From contig CDMY01000315.1 in NCBI GenBank assembly GCA_001179505.1, positions 50,572-114,571 on the forward strand: a stretch of DNA of 64,000 bases, given 5' to 3'. This DNA is from Vitrella brassicaformis. Lineage: Eukaryota > Sar > Vitrellaceae. The position numbers and the translations under genes are program-made. The notes below the pieces were generated by a model that ran no database searches, was not told where the DNA came from, and worked only from the letters and a program-made list of their open reading frames with translations. Shown in pieces: positions 40,332-52,816 of this stretch; the stretch's first letter is position 1, and each line of letters begins with the position of its first letter.

Positions 40332-41438
40332 TTTGGTGTGGGGGCTGTATGGATGGACGGATGGCCGGGAACGGTTAGTGGGTGGATGGAGAGAGGCAGC
40401 CATTCGTAGCAGGCGCTTTCGACGAGATGCTTTAGTTTTTTTTGTCTCTAGTGTTTTTCAATCGCTGCCCACATTTTATATTTTGATGTAAGCGCAGTCA
40501 ACGAGCGGAGAACAGCTAGACTGCTGAGCTAGTGTCCAAGAGAAGAGCCATAAAGAACAAAGCCAGGCATGTCCATGCGCTGCAGAGAGGGAGAGAGAGA
40601 GAGAGAGAGATGGCACGCCTGTCTCTCTCTCTCCCTCTTTATGTATGTGTGTTGTAGGGATGGCGTGTATGTATGTTGAGACACACATACACATACACAT
40701 GTACAGGCAGAGAGAGCGAAGCCACCTGGCCTTTTGTGTGTGCGCCGTGTGCGTCAGGGGTGCAGCAAGTTCACTCGCCTGACAATCGCCTGTGCCTCTG
40801 TCTGCATTGCAGCAACACATCAGTCATTCCGGGGGCGATTTGCCCTCCTGCTTCCGAAATGGAAGGATGGAGGGCGGTAGGATGGAGCTTTCTCTCTAGC
40901 ATCTCGTCCACGAGGCACCCAGACGGACAGACAGACAGACAGACAGACATACAAACGTCCAGAGGTCAGTACTTAAAGGTGTGTGTACGTGTTTATCCGT
41001 GGGTGGACTGCACTCAGGGCGCGGCGCGTATGTGAGGACAAAGGAAGGAAGGATGGTTCAACGTGAATAGATTCACACATGCAGGCCTCACTCGAACAGA
41101 ACAACAATCCATCCATTCGCCAGTGTCGGTCTCACGGCTCCGTCCTCGGCTGCACTGTGGATACGACCAGACAGACAGCGAGACGATGCCATCTGTCCAG
41201 ACATAGCCATCGTGCTGACGAAGTCACCAGTGGTGGGAGCTGACAGCAATTCAGTGCCTCTCACGCACGTAACCAAAGCAGCTTCCCTCCCTCCGTCCCT
41301 CTCTCCTTCAGAGAGGTCTCTGTACACCCTGGCTGTACACTCACAGTCAGCAGCCATCACCACACGGCGTCAAAGTCAGCACGCACGCACACGCACAGAT
41401 TCGTACAAAGCGTCTCAAGTCGTGCTGACGCACATCTA
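40332..41438. other. Intergenic, convergent 3' ends
   Basis: 1.1 kb between two gene ends. It includes an AT-richer patch near 40430-40485 (T-run plus TTTTATATTTT) that may hold the 3' end of the upstream transcript, a GA run near 40588-40610 and (GACA)n near 40922-40948. No exon was seen. Confidence 0.45.
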
Positions 41439-42250
41439 TCATCTCGCTGCGTCCACCGTGTCCATCTCTTCAAGTCGCCTTGTCTTGGTCGGCTCGTCCA
41501 GCGGATACTTGGCCGCCATCTCGGCGAACTGACACATACCACACCATCAACGCACACACGTGAATGTGTCCGTGAATATGGGCGTGGGCACCCACCTTGT
41601 CCTCAAGGGTGAGGTCATAGGGCAAGTGGGGAAAGACCTTGGTCTCAGGAGAGTACCTGCACCAAACACCATCATCCACCCATCCATCCAACACACAGAT
41701 GCGCGAGTGCCGCTAGGTGTTGCCTGCCTGCCTGCCTGTGTATGTGTGTTTGCTTTGCGTCACCTTTGCCGCATGGCTATCCACTTGACGAAATTCTCTA
41801 TCTCGTGCACCTGCACACACAGAGATGCGCCACACGTACACCCTCTCTGCGTGCGCCTGACTGCATGTACCTACCTCCATCCTGTGCACGTCCACGCCGT
41901 TCTCCGTCAGCTGCCGATACGCATTGCGCCTGGGGGGGTAGTCGGGGCACTGACCTGATTGACCCACACAACAGACAGACAGACAGACGCATAAGCAAAC
42001 ACAGTCACTCGCCTCTCTTATGTGAGGGGGTGAGGGTGCGTGCCTGTGATGTAGAGAGACCACCAGGGCGACTGCACCTGCACACACGGGCACACAGCTG
42101 GATGGATGGATGGACAGATCAGCATTCAGAGGGCGCAGGAGATGAAGACTGAAGTGAAGATCTGACTTGTGGAGCGCTGGGCTGTGCTTCTTTCGTCAGC
42201 TGGAAGGGCAGCTTCTGCCCAGACACACGACAAAGGCGCGAAATGCGCAT
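41439..42250 (-). CDS. Small protein, probably mitochondrial
   Basis: Six exons join in frame to 131 codons: 42167-42250, 42044-42077, 41875-41954, 41764-41810, 41596-41656 and 41439-41528. The N-terminus (MRISRLCRVSGQKLPFQLTK) is basic, Ser-containing and acid-free, typical of a mitochondrial presequence. The body (SPWWSLYITGQCPDYPPRRN, then YSPETKVFPHLPYDL) is compact and aromatic/proline-rich, like accessory subunits of respiratory complexes. I cannot name the family. Intron 2 has a GC donor (42043). It is divergent from the coiled-coil gene, with two or three TGCGAGCTCA-type elements between the two starts. Confidence 0.6.
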
Positions 42251-42481
42251 CCCTCACTTTGGCGAGCTCAAATCTGCGAGCTCAAAGAAAACCGCGAGCA
42301 GGTGAGGAGGCGCAGCCACAGAGGAGATGACGTGTAACCGGTAGCCAAATTTGCTGAAATCGCAGCTGTCTGAAGCTCTCTGATACGCACACAGGCAAGA
42401 AGGACGCAGTGACGTTCATCTGCAGTGAATTGGACTCATCTGTTGTCTTGTTCGTCCATTCAGGGCTGCTCCTGAACGTTT
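42251..42481. promoter_or_regulatory. Head-to-head intergenic region with paired elements
   Basis: 231 bases between divergent starts. GGCGAGCTCA (42261-42270) is followed 14 bases later by TGCGAGCTCA (42275-42284), just upstream of the minus-strand ATG. It is likely shared promoter and leader sequence. Confidence 0.45.
42275..42284 (+). promoter_or_regulatory. TGCGAGCTCA element (site 4)
   Basis: Exact 10-mer 25 bases upstream of the small-protein ATG (minus) and about 200 bases upstream of the coiled-coil-protein ATG (plus). Confidence 0.4.
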
Positions 42482-43211
42482 ATGATGGCTGGCAGCAGCA
42501 GGCCGCCACTCGTTGCGCCAGGTACAGCGCGCGAATGCGCAGACGCTATGTATGTGTGTGTATGTGTGTGTTGGTGCCTGCAGGGGATGAGGAGCTCTAT
42601 TACAGCAAGAAGCGCGCCGAGCTGCGGGTCAAAAGGATAGTGTCCAATAGAGAGCGGGAGAAAGTAAGTCGGTAGTATGTGAGTGCACTCACACACCTCC
42701 GGTGAGTGGCACAGCTTGGCCTTTTGTGAGTGCACTCAATGAAGGTGATAGCGGCGCTGCAGCGAGAGTCCTGGCACAGGAAGAAACAACAGGTTCGCTC
42801 AACGCGCACGCACACATAGCGCGATGATACACGCACGGGCGCTCACGCGATGTATGTGTGTGTGTGCAGGAGGCTGACCGCTTAGCTGAGGAGGAGAGGC
42901 AGCGCAAAATCGCAGAGAAGAAGGAACAGGTCAGTCAGTCGATCGCTGACTCATGGATGGATGGATGGATGGATGGATGGATACACCCCGACACACACCA
43001 CACGTATGAGATGAATGTGCATCGACCTAAAGCTATCCCTCTGTTGATCCACCCATCCATCTGTGCAGCTGCGTCAGTTGCTGGCCTTGCGCGAAGAGTG
43101 TCTGCTCACACTTGGGGAGGCGCGCAAAGAAGCCAAGCGCAAAGAACGGTCCGTACGCAGAGGACGCCGTGTGTATCTCTGCACAGAAACAGATGATTGG
43201 GTGCTCGGTGC

Positions 43212-43245
<34 letters not shown>

Positions 43246-43882
43246 AGGGAAAAGGCTGTGCAGGAGGCTGAGAACGCTGTCGAGCAAAAGAGAATCGAAG
43301 AGCGGCAGGTGGAGGTAAGTCGACTGCATCATATCAGTGCTTATACACGCATGCATTTCTTTATATGCACACACACAGAAGAATATGTATGTGTGTCACG
43401 TGTGTCACGTCACGTGTTTGTCAGCGTTCGCGTGCGGCCCTGTGCACAGAGCGGGCGCGGCTGTTGGCCATGCAGATGGGCAAGGAGATGAAATCCGAAC
43501 GTCTGTGGGAAGTGGTACGCATCCATCCCATCCCATCCCATCTAATCTACCCTCCTCCTCCCCCCTTCCCAACCCGATCCACAACACAAACACATACGCA
43601 AGCAGCCAGCCAGCCAGCCGTGTGTGTGTCCGTGTGTGTGCGTTTGTTGTGCAGAGACGCCAGGAGGACATACGCGCTCAGGTATGTTGGTTGACGTCAT
43701 GTGACGCTGCCGCACAGTCGCCAGATCCTCTATCTGTGTGTGGGTGGGTGGGTGGGTGGGTGGCACAATAGAGGGTTGCCGAGACCTTCAAGCGCCTTGA
43801 GGAGATGATGGCCAAGCGCAAGGAGATCGACGGCGGCAATGACAGCGAGGTAATCGCGTGTCCATACCCACATCCATCTCAC

Positions 43883-43914
<32 letters not shown>

Positions 43915-46900
43915 TACACACACTGTTGTCCATCCACCAGGAGTCGTTCGCGATTGGCCGGCCGCTGCCGCGAGAGAGGAAGGCCATGCGCACCACTGGT
44001 AGGCACACGTTTCTGCGTCTGTGTGTGTATGTGATTCTCTGTGCCTGTCGATCGATCAGCTGCCGGGCTGACGGACTACTCGAACACACGCTTCCACATC
44101 GCCGCGTACATGGACAAACTCGCCAAGCAGGAGGGCGACACTAGCGGCAACAACACAGGTACGTCCCGCATCTCACACACACGAAACACTTGTCGCATGT
44201 GCGTAGTGAGTGGGTGTTTGTGTGCGTCATTCAGCCGAGAAGCCGCTCTTTGACGGCATCCGGCCGCACTCGCCCGACAAACTCCCTGCGCCAAGACACA
44301 TAGGTGTGATGGATACGCGCACACGTCCACTCACAAACACACAAAGATCTATGTGTGTGTGTGTTTTGCCATAGGTCTGACGGAAGAGCAGCAGCGCAAC
44401 GTCGAGATGAGGGACCGGCTGGTCAGCGAGCGAATGCAGCGGGACAAACTCATTCAGGTGGGTGGGTCGGTGCCACCGGACCAGTGCACAGCCCTCACAC
44501 ACACGAACGTTCGAACATGTGTGTTGTGTGTATTGGTGTCTGTGTGTCCGTGTGTCTGTCGATATGCAGGCGTGTGAAGCGCAGCTTGAGGAGATGACGA
44601 GAGCCGACAGGAAGATGAAGGCAAAGAGGGTGGGTGTGTGAGGTGTGGGCGAGAAGGGGGGGACCCACCACACACACGTCCACACACACACATGTACTTT
44701 GTTGTCGTGCTGTATCTGTCCACCACCCCTACCCACAGGCGAGCGAGGCGCCCCCGCCCGTCATCCCCGCCGACCAAGAAACGTACGCAACCAGGGCAGT
44801 CCGGTTCGAGCGCAGATTCGGTCGGCCAATGGACTCTGGCCATCATCCACACCACCACTACCACCAGCAGCAGCAGCACCAGCAACTCAACGAGCGAGAG
44901 GTGGGTCTCTTTCTTGCCCACGACAGACAGGCACAGACATGCACTCTCTTCTTGAGTGACGTGTGTCGTCATGCACTCACAGAAAGATCTCAGCCCGCCC
45001 CCGTCACCATCGCCACCTTCCCCGCCATTTGGCTCACAGGTATGCGTTCATTGCGATCAATGGGTGGCCTCCATCCATCTGCACTGCAGGCACATGTGCA
45101 TGCGGTGTGTGATGTGTGATGTGTGTGCGCAGTCGCCTGCACGGCCGCTGAGTGAGCCACACCCAGCAGCCAACGCGCGGGAATGCAGGAAGACCTCTGC
45201 ACAACTCGGTGCGCCGCCCTTTGTGCTGTGACACGGGAATATGTGTGTGCACCATCAATTGTGTGTCAGTGGTGGCTGGTGTTCCTGTGCCGCCACAAGT
45301 GGGGTCGCCCCCGGGTAGTGACAAAGCAGCAGAGGTGGAGAGCGGTGTGTGTCAGGACCGCCCCGACCGCCCCGACCGCCCCGACCGCCCCGACCGCCCC
45401 GGCCCGGCACACACGCCTGCTCGCAGTGCTGATGTGGATGTGGGTGTTGCGGTGGATGAGGGGTCGGCCTCTGATGAGCTGCTGACGTACAGCAAGACGA
45501 GCTACCTGACCTCACCGTTCCTAAGCGACTCGCCCACACCCATGCGTACACACACACACACAACACACACACAGAGCACCCACGCAATGGATGGATGGAT
45601 GGATGGCTGCACAGGCCTCCCTGACGCGAAGGCGACATCGCCTCCACGGCAGCCCGTCGACCGTACGTCTGCAAATGCACAAAAGACGCACACGCGTATC
45701 ACTTCGCTCATGTGTGTGTGTGGGTGTGTGTGTGGGTGTGTCGCACAGGTCCGATGGACCGTCTCGACGCCGAGTTTGCGGCCATTCCGGAGCGGGTCTA
45801 CCAGGAGGGCATCATTCCACCTCAATCACCACCCCCACCACACAGTGCTGCGGTCAGTGCCCTCTCTCAGATGATGGCCCTCTGCATGCGCCTGTGGTGC
45901 AGGAAAGCGGTGGCGATGGTGTGCGGCCGTTGGTGTCACCTCAGCGGGCGAGATTGAGGGCCAGCCGGGGCGGCGATACCGATGCTGGCCGTCCGACCAT
46001 GACAGCCGTGCCATTCAGCGTACGGAAGGGACCACACAGAGTCACACAGACGCATGGAAGCAGTGACGTGTCTATTAAATGGATGGACCCAGGTGCCGCC
46101 CGACCGTCTGCTGGAGCCAGCGTCACCTGAGCAGGAGAGACCAGATCGATCAGATCGACCAGATCGACCAGATCGGCCGGTGGCTTCTCCAGAGCGGAGG
46201 AGACGAGCTCCGGTGCGTACACTTACACACCGGCAGCCACATCCATCGATCCATCCATCCATTCCAGGCATATGGCCATGTATACACATCTGCGTCTGAT
46301 GGGCGTTTGCAGGGCTACTCGTCTCGCAACCCGATTGCCGGGCTGGAGGACTTCAGAGAGCAGCTGGTGCGTTCGTTCTCGCGGCACCATACACACACAC
46401 CTGGATGGATGGATCCGTGTGTGTGCAGGAGGCGACGATGGAGCGTGTGGTGAGCGGCATCATTTCCATAGAGGAGAAGAGGAGGCAGTCGCTCTCGCCC
46501 GACAGATACGGTGCGCGCACTCAGCCAGTCATCGAAAAGCGTATGTGGCGACATGGACGTGTGTGTCTGCAGGTGGCCGGCCGTGCACGCGATCGCTCTC
46601 TCCTGACAACAAGCGGGCAACAAGAGAAGACGACAAGCATGGTGCAGGTGACACAGAGAGCCGCGAAACCTACACAAATTCGTAGGTATTCTCACACACA
46701 CACACAGATGCGGCCTCTCTGTCGCGCAACAACACGTCGCCACCCAGAGGCGCAAGACAGCCCAGATACGAGTGTAAGCACCACCCCACAACCTCCCCTA
46801 TTGCCCAAATGCGTGTGTGTCTGTATGCAGCTGTGCCAAAGAGCCACGTGACGTCGCTTGCGTGCACGGACGATACCGAGACCGATGCTCCCGGCCACGG

Positions 46901-47340
46901 CCATGGAGTGCCAGTCATCCCGCCACCACCAATGCCGCCCTGCTCGGCAGGTACTCACGTGTCAATGCACATGAAAGCGCTCCTTCCTGACGTCTGTGTG
47001 CGTGTGTGTTGTGTGTTGTGTGTGGCAGGGAGCATTGCCATGCTGGAATTGCAGGCGATGCGACGCAGACAGGAGGGGTCGCCCCACCCCAGCAGCCCCT
47101 CTGTGGACGAAATAGAGATACCCCCCTTCTCGGCAACGTACAAGAGAGGTACACAGATATGCCCACACACACGTACATGCAACACACGAAGTACGCTGGA
47201 TGGTACACATCAGGTGCGATCCCCGATCAACCCCCGCTCCACCGGCCGCCATCTGTGGTGGCCTCACTGCCGCGAAGCGACGCAGACAACACAAGTACAC
47301 CCGCTCGCAGACACTCACATGTGCACATCCATCCCTGTGC

Positions 47341-47371
<31 letters not shown>

Positions 47372-48364
47372 CAGGCGAGCGAGGCATCGATTCGCCTCCA
47401 GCGTGCTGTGTGCCGGCCACGGAAGTGCCCACACTCAGTGCAACACCACAGGTACACAGACAGACAGACAGACAGATACCTCCTCTATACTGTGAGCGTG
47501 CGCGAGTTTGTGTGTCTCTCAGGGGGATGACGGTCACCATCGCACGCAACAGCCCCTTCACGAGATGGTCTTCATGTCGCCCAGCAGCAGACAGAGAGAG
47601 AGAGACAAGAGTGGTGATGGTGATGGTGGTGCGGCTGCGGATGGCGGCCTCCCGCCACCCAGACACACCAGACAAACAGCAACAACCGAGGTGTGGATGC
47701 AGGCATCCAGCCATCCATCGGACACACACTCATGGACAAGTGTGTGGTTGTTCTCGGTGACAGTCGGGCTCGCTCACCCTGCAGGAGTCCTTTCTGCAGC
47801 GCATGAGCACCCTCGCCAAGCGCATAGAGAGGCGACACCAGGCATGCGGCCACACGCACGCGCACACACACACATCACTGAGGATGCATATACCGATCTC
47901 TCGCCACATCTCGCCATTCTCTGTGTCTGTAGGCGGTCAGGGAGCACTCCGATCAGCGCAGAAGACAACACGACACGGCCCACAGATCGCCGCACTCCCG
48001 AAAACGATCGCCGGTTCGCACACACGTCCAGAACACAATGACGCGTACACGTGTGTATGCTCATGCAGCACTTGGAGACGCCCTACTTCGGCAACGCGCC
48101 CTACCGGTCGGCCGAGCACACCCCAGCACACCACCACAGAGAGGTACGTTACCTGACCAGAGAGGGACGGAGGGAGATTACTGCATTACAGCACCATGTG
48201 TCTGTGGGGACGTCGATTGCTCGCAGGTGCGTCTGGGCACCCCTGTGGTGCACAATGCTCGTCATGGTGGGCCAGCAGCAGCGGCGGGCGGCCGGCAGCA
48301 GCACAGGACGCCCTCATTCGGATGGGGCGGTAGCGCGTCGCCATCGCCCAACAGACGGAGATAG
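42482..48364 (+). CDS. Long micro-exon coiled-coil protein
   Basis: The first 17 exons join in consistent phase from ATG 42482: 42482-42521, 42584-42663, 42870-42929, 43069-43148, 43248-43314, 43425-43514, 43655-43681, 43772-43849, 43941-43998, 44060-44158, 44235-44303, 44375-44457, 44570-44629, 44739-44900, 44983-45039, 45133-45208 and 45270-45545. About a dozen more follow, ending with exon 48227-48364 (TAG). Exons are 27-276 bases. The N-terminal third is a charged coiled coil (EADRLAEEERQRKIAEKKEQ). Later parts are disordered, Pro/Ser/Arg-rich, with His/Gln runs and two blocks of DRP repeats. The build resembles centrosomal or ciliary scaffolds, but no family motif is visible, so no function is assigned. 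The phases of exons after 45545 were only partly checked. Confidence 0.6.
45356..45400 (+). repeat. Coding minisatellite (GACCGCCCC)5
   Basis: Five perfect 9-base units in exon 17 of the coiled-coil gene, each encoding Asp-Arg-Pro. Confidence 0.9.
46141..46179 (+). repeat. Coding minisatellite, second DRP block
   Basis: Four units of about 9 bases built on CAGATCGAC in a later exon of the same gene, again giving Asp-Arg-Pro (one unit Asp-Arg-Ser). The codons differ from those of the block at 45356. Confidence 0.8.
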
Positions 48365-48732
48365 GTTGATAGACAGCTGTACCTGCAGGTATGTGTGTGT
48401 GGGGATGGGTCATGTATGCGTTGATTGAGCTGACGAGGGCGTGTTCTGACTGACCCGTGTCAATAATTGAACGACGGATGCACATGCGCCTTCACAGTGA
48501 CTGACGGTCAGATACATCTCAACCTACTCACTCCATGTGGAAGTATCTGTCTGCACAGACAGAGAGAGAAAACGCGTCTACACACCGCAGTATACATACA
48601 TGTACACAGGCACCACAGGTCGACCTCGGGAGACCGACGGGTGGGCATCAAGCCCACTCCTGCGTCGTGTCACTCGCAGCAGGCAGGCAGCTAGCTAGTC
48701 AGGCAGACACGTACTATATAGACAAAACGGAT

Positions 48733-48806
48733 GCATTTGTGCGGATGCAGAAGACGGCTTCAGTCAGCAAATGGTTGGAAGCCGTCTTCTGCATCCGCAC
48801 AAATGC
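48733..48806. repeat. Perfect 29-base inverted repeat with 16-base loop
   Basis: 48733-48761 (starting GCATTTGTGCGGATGC) is exactly reverse-complementary to 48778-48806. The spacer is AGTCAGCAAATGGTTG. It lies just downstream of the right-arm gene X stop, and I see no counterpart in the left arm. It could be a miniature inverted-repeat remnant or a structured 3' element. Confidence 0.9.
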
Positions 48807-48825
48807 GTCAACCAATGCGTCAACC
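48802..48825. repeat. 12-base tandem duplication
   Basis: AATGCGTCAACC occurs twice in tandem, overlapping the last bases of the 29-base inverted repeat. Confidence 0.9.
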
Positions 48826-48856
48826 ACCATACACTCTCCTGAACGAATGGATGAGA

Positions 48857-50989
48857 TCAGACACACATCTTACAGTGGCATTTGTTTGCGTGTGGTTCAT
48901 GTACTCGGCTCTTGAGAGTGGCGATTTCCTCCCTAAGTCGCTCAATCTCGGCCTCCAGACGACGCCGCTCGGCCGCTTCCTGCGCACACTGCAGAGTCAC
49001 ACAGACAGACACAGATGCAGAAGGGGTCGGTGATATGAACTACCTTCTTGTTGCACGTGATGAGTTGTTTGTAGAGCTTGTCGAAGGCCCCGTCATCCTG
49101 TGCGTCGACTGCCTTCTTCAGGGCTTTCTTGAAGGCCGTCTGGATGGCTGACGGGAGGAGGGGCACCACGGGAAGGACGGCGGCCACACCTTTGATGTCA
49201 AAGTCAGACTCCAGCGCGGATGAGACTTGATCAACACGATATTGGGACAGGCCCTCGATGGCCGCCGCCCAATACAGCATGAGTGGAAGGCGATGACGCT
49301 GCACCACAGCCAGGTTGGAAACCGGATACTCAGCGACTTCACGATGAATCGACCTGCACACACAGACGATCACAGAGACAGACAGAGAGAGAGAGAGAGA
49401 GTGAGAGAGGAGGACACGTATCGTGTGTGCATGTCATCTCCCCACTCACTTGGCCATCCGGGAGATCTCCTCATAGCAGCCGTCAATGACGCACATCCGC
49501 AGATAGTGCAGGGCCAGTACACGCAGCGGGAAGTAGCGAACCGTCATCTGCAGCACGACATCCTTGAGACGGATGTCCCCCAGCCCCTGCTGCGGCAGCG
49601 CATCGGCACCAATAACGCGGGCGCTGCAAAACAGCCAGCTTACCCGTCCCATCAGCTTTATGCCGAATTCACTGACAGAGGCGCCAGTCGACGTCACCTT
49701 GCCCATGCGGATCTTGCGCGAAGCCATCAGAGTCGGGCTCTCATGCAGCTGGATCGCGGGGCGTGTGGCATCGGAATCGCCGTGAGGATGAGCCACCTCC
49801 AGACAGCCATCAGGAGCATAGCATGACACGAAAGACTCCCCCTCAGCTCGCCTTCCAACGACTGGATGGAACTTGACGTACCAGCCCGCCACTTCCGTCA
49901 GCTTGGCATCGCCGTCGCGGATGGCATTGGCTGGCAGATCGCTGGATGTGGGAGGGGCGTAGGGAGGGGGAAGACCCACCACCTCGACAGAGAAGCCCAT
50001 ACACGTGATGGCTCCCCCCCGCTCGTCGGCAAAGGGCCGCACCGTCGCCGTAGAAGAGGATGAGAATTCGTCGGACTCGAAAACGGCCGCTGCAGACGGA
50101 CAGGACGACACCGACCACAGACAAGCAGAGGTGTTGCTGATGTGAGCCGTTCCACCTGTCCTCTTGTTTACCCTGTGCGGCCGAGAGAGATGCCGTGTTC
50201 GTCACCGATGTCATGAATTTGGCGAGCTCTTGACGCGACACATCGACTGCATCGTACGAGATGGCATCTGCCAGGCTGGCCACCCAAGCTCACCGCTGCC
50301 TTGGTGGCATCGGTGTCCTCGCCCATTTCGCGACGACGCCACTGCTCGCGGATGACGTCAGGCCTCTTGCGGAGGGACTGACGCAGCGCCGCGCAAATGT
50401 CGGTATGGCGGTGGATGAAGCGGGCGATGAATGGATAGCGGGCGATAGTGTCCAGCAACTTGCTGGCCAGCTGATGGTCGGCAAGCCATCCCTCTCCCAC
50501 AACCTGACACAGACCAAAAGGCACCGACAGTGGAACCATGAACGAGATTGAGGTCTCTCTCTTGCCGATGCTCGCCTTGCGATGGATGCGCCACAGGAGG
50601 CTCTTGTTGCTGCCGGTGGTAAAGATCTGGTCGGTGTCGAATTGCAGGTAGTCCAGCGCCACCATCGCGTCGAGCAGATTGTCCCTGGTCAGCGAGTCCA
50701 CTATGTCCACCTCCTGCTGCAGGACCACCTCACCGATGGGCCGGCTGATCTTCTCGATGGACACCTGACGCTCCTGGCCCTCCTGAAACTCGCCGTCCAT
50801 CACCTGCACCCACACACACAGAGGACACACATGGCGTGCATGTCACGTGTCTGTCATCTCTGCCGTGTGTGGTGTGTCGCATCTCACCTGAGTGAAGTAT
50901 CTGAATGGCAGCAGAATGCCCTCCTTGACGACGAGCGGCGCATCGCCCTCCGCATCGCCAGCGAACCGCACACTCACAGACGGCTCCAT
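48857..50989 (-). pseudogene. Gene X, right-arm copy (frameshifted)
   Basis: Exon 1 is 50888-50989 (MEPSVSVRFAGDAEGD). The following exons mirror the left copy and the stop is TGA at 48857-48859. In exon 3, at about 50281-50290, the run GCTTGGGTGG has one base more than the left copy. This shifts the frame before DAISYDAVDVSRQELAK. Exon 5, where the left copy is shifted, is intact here (FKKALKKAVDAQDD). The C-terminal coiled coil (RLEAEIERLREEIATLKSR) is preserved and followed by a His/Cys tail. Either this is a pseudogene or the extra base is an assembly error. Confidence 0.6.
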
Positions 50990-51207
50990 CACACCGCTCA
51001 CCGCAGCAGGAGGACGACAGCAGACACCGAGGAGGCGACGGCAGCACCCTCGACGAGAGCAGAGGACCCCACGACGGAGATGCGCCGCAACGGAAGAAAC
51101 ACAGATCCTTCCAGTCTCTCTCCTTTTCAGTCAGGCGACGATCAGAAGGCTTGTGCTGGTGCCCACTCCTGTGTACGGTGCTGTTGAAATCTCTCCGTGA
51201 TGCGAGC

Positions 51208-51217
51208 TGAGCTCGCA
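51208..51217 (-). promoter_or_regulatory. TGCGAGCTCA element (site 5, overlapping palindrome)
   Basis: Exact 10-mer on the minus strand about 220 bases upstream of the right-arm gene X ATG, at the same relative place as site 2. It overlaps a forward partial copy, making the palindrome TGCGAGCTgAGCTCGCA (51201-51217). Confidence 0.4.
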
Positions 51218-51525
51218 GCGTTTTTTCTTCCTGCCCCTTCTCAGGGCCTCGACCATCGCCTCTGGCCCTTGTTGTGCTCATTGCCTTCGCCGCCCGCCGT
51301 TTCCTCATGTGCTGATTCATTCATCCCGTGATACTGTGATCATCCAGTTGGTGTGATCTTTGAAGCTGCATGCCAGCAGAGGTGTGTAGGAGGAAACAGG
51401 CAACACTGAATCACACGGTTGCATCAGATTCACACGTACACGACCTGTGTCTGTGTGTCTGTCTGGGTGTCTGTCTGTGTGTTTGTCTGTTTGTCTGTGT
51501 GTCAGTCTGTCTGTCTGTCTGTCAG

Positions 51526-52616
51526 ATGATGGTCGACTTGCTCAAGTGGCTGTGTTGTCTGTGTGTCATCGGTCTGTTCATCGTCTGTCTATTTGCCGAA
51601 GGAAGGAGGGTCAGCACTGCGGCCTGTCTGCTGCGTGCATCTGTGTAGCCATCACATCTCTCCCTTGTGTCTGTGTGTGCGCAAATGCCCGTCGATCGAC
51701 GACCTGCTGAATGAATGAAGTGGCTGCATCGCCATCTCTGGCTGCCACTGCTCATTCACACGGGACTCATCGGAGACCTTCGCAGGTGGGAGTGGAGAGC
51801 AAGCTTCAAGTGGGGCACGCTTGAGGAGGCCACAGAGTCGGCCAAGCGGCTCAGAGAGGATATCCCGCACCTGCAGGAGGAGCTTGCCAGAGTTGCGGTA
51901 TACAAGGAGGAATCCCGCGCCAGCTTGGAGAAGAATCCGGACAACGGGGTTCAACGGATAGGATACAACTTCTGGTCAGAGGACCACGAATTCCTCCGCG
52001 GCCGCTTGCAAGAGTGCCAGCAGATCCTGTGCAGGGCGGAGTACGCCATCTACAAATTCAATCAGGCGAATCAGACGGGTGGGCAAGGATGACACACAAC
52101 ACAGACAGAGAGAGAGATGTGCACACGTGGGGCTTTCATTGCTTTATTTACTTTCAGCTCCACAAGTAAACGCCCATCCAGCAGCTGCGCCAGTGACCTC
52201 CCGTCCGGAAGCTGCGCAGCAGGTGAGCACAGCTGTCCAGGTAGACCTCGGTCCGGCAGCTGCGGAAGTGACCTCCCGTCCGGAAGCTGCGCAGCAGGTG
52301 ACCAAAGCTGTGCAGGTGGACCTCCCTCCGCCAAGGTCATCGCTTTGCCGGAGTCGGTCTTGCCCAGCACTCACGGCTGCTGCAGGTAAAGGCCTGCAAT
52401 GAATGGCGTATATGTCTGTGGCTCATGGTCGATTCACTCGTGCTGTCTGATCGTTTAGATGACCGGAGCCCTCCTTGTGGCGGCCATGGCGACACGGACG
52501 CGCCCCTGTCACCCGAGCCGAGGATGATACAAGCAGTGGCGACGCTAGCGGCCCCAGCTGTCGCGGACTCTCTGCGGCTGCGGCAGGGCCAGACAGCAGC
52601 CGGGAGCGTCGACTGA
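51526..52616 (+). CDS. Membrane-anchored coiled-coil protein, right-arm copy (intact)
   Basis: Four exons join in frame to 275 codons: 51526-51609, 51721-52078, 52158-52385 and 52459-52616 (TGA). An N-terminal hydrophobic anchor (MMVDLLKWLCCLCVIGLFIV) is followed by a charged helical region (ESAKRLREDIPHLQEELARV). Next is a conserved block (FLRGRLQECQQILCRAEYAIYKFNQ). Exon 3 holds imperfect repeats of about 11-15 residues (VTSRPEAAQQV, AVQVDL). The C-terminal exon is Pro/Ala-rich. I recognise no family. The two copies share splice sites, which supports the model. This copy has no frame break. Confidence 0.6.
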
Positions 52617-52816
52617 CCGGCAGTGGAGCACTAACCGTTGCCTACCGTCCTTTTCGACTCACTTTTTTCGGCGTTCGTCATTCTTTCAAAAGAGGGAGGG
52701 GGCTGGGTGGGGTGCGTGAGTCGCCTGAGTGTTCGGCTTGGTGCCGGACAACTCATCTATCTCTGTTCCTCTTCTACTCATGCTGAGTGATCCGGAGATC
52801 ATCCATTCCGTGGGCC

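Larger units (their letters stand above)
48365..48856. other. Intergenic, convergent 3' ends; right-arm boundary
   Basis: Between the coiled-coil gene stop and the stop of gene X (right copy). Similarity to the left arm begins near 48630. Contains the perfect inverted repeat at 48733-48806 and a 12-base tandem repeat. Confidence 0.5.
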
